In this document: positions 3,824-5,146 of the stretch, in pieces
Position numbering within the stretch: position 1 is the first letter of the stretch
How the letters are laid out: each line of letters opens with the position of its first letter
Source: HK-STAS-PATE-2 sp035906575
GTDB taxonomy: Bacteria; Patescibacteriota; Patescibacteriia; 2-12-FULL-60-25
Assembly: GCA_035906575.1 (NCBI GenBank)
Contig: JAMIEW010000084.1
Coordinates: 1-5,146 of the forward strand
Direction: 5' to 3'
Length of the DNA stretch: 5,146 nucleotides
The notes under the pieces: generated by a model
What the model saw: only the letters and a program-made list of their open reading frames with translations
Databases searched by the model: none
Told to the model about the DNA's origin: nothing
Translations under genes and position numbers: made by a program

Positions 3824-5146
3824 TTACTTTTTGCGAAGCGGCTTGCTATCGCGGTCACTTGGTTTGTATTCAGGATCGAGGCGCTTCATCGAGAGGTTGA
3901 TACGGCCTTTATCATCGATTTCATACGCGACAACACGGACTTTGTCACCGATATTGACGACATCGGTTGGTTTTTCGACGCGGGTGAGTTTCATTTCTGA
4001 AACGTGGACGAGTCCATCAACCTTTGGCGCAATGTTCACGAAGGCACCGAAGTCCATCATGCGGACGACCGTCCCTTCAAAGATTTCGCCGACTTCGATT
4101 TCGCGGGTCATGGATTTAATGAAGTTTACGGCGCCAGCCATGTTCTCGGCATTGTTCGAGGTCACCGAGACGGTTCCGTCGTCGGCAATGTCGATTTCAA
4201 CTTTATAGGTCGCAATAATTTCGTTGATCATTTTGCCACCTGGGCCAATGACTTCGCGAATTTTGTCTGGATGGATCTTGAAGGCTTCGATACGCGGCGC
4301 GAATGGTGAAAGCTCAGCACGTACTTCAGGGATCACTTCAAGCATGGCTTTAAGGATGTGAAGACGAGCGTCGCGTGCGCGAGCGATGGTTTCTTCGACG
4401 ACCTCCCAAGGGATGCCTTGGGTTTTGGTGTCCATTTGAACAGCGGTGATGCCGTTTTTGGTACCGGCGATTTTGAAATCCATGCCGCCTGCGCCGTCTT
4501 CAAGATCTTGAAGATCGGTGATGACTTGAAAGCGGTTATTCTTTTCGTCCGAGGCAACACCCATTGCGATACCGGCGACGGGTTCTTTGATTGGTACACC
4601 TGCGTCCATCAAAGCGAGAGTTGAACCACAAGTTGCACCCATTGAGCTTGAACCGTTTGAGCCGAGCACTTCAGAAACCACGCGGATGGTGTAAGGGAAA
4701 TCTTCTTTGCTTGGGAGCACATCGAGAAGAGCACGTTCAGCGAGGGCGCCATGGCCGATTTCACGACGACCAGGACCACGATTTGATTTGGCTTCACCTA
4801 CGGAGTAGCCAGGGAAATTGTAATGGTGGAAGTAGCGTTTCGTCGTTTGAAACTCCATGGTGTCGAGCGTTTGTTCCATGCCAGGCGAACCAAGAGTGAC
4901 GGCGGTGAGAACCTGGGTTGAGCCGCGTTCAAAGAGGCCAGAGCCATGCGTGCGAGGGATAAAGCCAACAACAGCTCCCAGCGCGCGTACTTCGTGGAGT
5001 CCGCGACCATCGGCGCGGCGCTTTTCGTCCAAGATCAGTTTGGTGATTTCAGAGTCGACGAAGCTATCAAGAACGCCTTCGGCTTTTTTCAAATCATCTT
5101 TACCGATGCCGATCGTGGCAAGATTTTCAGCGAGTTCTTTTTTGAG
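3824..5146 (-). CDS. pnp: Polynucleotide phosphorylase, C-terminal 440 residues
   Basis: The frame enters at the right edge (first codon 5146-5144) and ends at TAA 3826-3824; the N-terminal RNase PH domain and most of the helical linker of a protein of about 700 residues lie outside. PNPase is a trimeric 3'-5' phosphorolytic exoribonuclease. Visible in order (numbered from the window edge): linker tail 1-40 with KRRADGRG; second RNase PH domain with TMEFQTTKRYFHHYNFPGYS, GPGRREIGHG, the phosphate-binding NGSSSMG (S166-S168) and D217-G-A-G-G-M-D223-F-K225; a KH domain with GPGG at 301-304; and an S1 domain at about 345-415 (GTVVRMMDFGAFV, DGLVHVSEM). The acids matching E. coli D486 and D492 and lysine 494 are kept, while the D490 position is glycine. 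The short basic tail ends PLRKK, without a long C-terminal extension. It converges on lspA, with the DUF559 cassette between. Confidence 0.97.
   Translation of the reverse strand, partial: LKKELAENLATIGIGKDDLKKAEGVLDSFVDSEITKLILDEKRRADGRGLHEVRALGAVVGFIPRTHGSGLFERGSTQVLTAVTLGSPGMEQTLDTMEFQTTKRYFHHYNFPGYSVGEAKSNRGPGRREIGHGALAERALLDVLPSKEDFPYTIRVVSEVLGSNGSSSMGATCGSTLALMDAGVPIKEPVAGIAMGVASDEKNNRFQVITDLQDLEDGAGGMDFKIAGTKNGITAVQMDTKTQGIPWEVVEETIARARDARLHILKAMLEVIPEVRAELSPFAPRIEAFKIHPDKIREVIGPGGKMINEIIATYKVEIDIADDGTVSVTSNNAENMAGAVNFIKSMTREIEVGEIFEGTVVRMMDFGAFVNIAPKVDGLVHVSEMKLTRVEKPTDVVNIGDKVRVVAYEIDDKGRINLSMKRLDPEYKPSDRDSKPLRKK

Noticed and set aside
3283..3828. Target-site duplication around the cassette
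   Set aside because: The bases immediately outside the arms (left ...GTCATAC, right CTTACTT...) share no convincing direct repeat.

Overview
The window looks like a chromosomal segment of a small-genome bacterium, most likely a member of the Candidate Phyla Radiation (Patescibacteria). This is an inference from compact genes, an orphan one-helix membrane protein, a short LspA, a PNPase whose catalytic loop reads G-A-G-G-M-D-F-K, and a DUF559 cassette bounded by long C/G-rich palindromes. No rRNA or marker gene is present to prove the affiliation. TGA, TAA and TAG all act as stops, so the code appears to be standard.

Layout: (1) 1-388, minus strand: the N-terminal 129 codons of a ComM/YifB-type Mg-chelatase-like AAA+ protein. 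(2) 451-1641, plus strand and divergent from comM: an unrecognised single-pass membrane protein whose -10 box sits so close to its ATG that the mRNA is probably leaderless. It is followed by a cluster of DnaA-box-like 9-mers (1652-1692) and a strong 16-bp terminator hairpin. (3) 1737-2476: about 740 bases with no credible protein gene but dense in hairpins. An extended -10 promoter (1772-1780) would start a transcript whose first bases can pair with 2254-2260, closing a roughly 475-nt structured RNA. A terminator-like hairpin with a competing upstream hairpin follows at 2346-2427. (4) 2477-3314: a tight two-gene operon, a DksA/TraR-type zinc-finger protein and signal peptidase II (lspA). (5) 3287-3822: a 536-bp cassette carrying a DUF559 (PD-(D/E)XK/Vsr-like) nuclease gene between long composite inverted repeats. 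(6) 3824-5146, minus strand: the C-terminal 440 residues of polynucleotide phosphorylase (pnp).

The two most interesting items are the DUF559 cassette and the large RNA. The cassette sits exactly between the 3' ends of convergent lspA and pnp. Its arms act as the terminators of both neighbours and encode the last residues of LspA and of the nuclease. Its arm hairpins differ in sequence by compensating base changes, and the nuclease gene has an in-frame TGA near its likely original start. The RNA locus (1787-2262 plus the 2346-2427 switch-like end) does not show the hallmarks of RNase P RNA, tmRNA or SRP RNA and may be a novel long structured ncRNA or an unusually long leader of the dksA-lspA operon.
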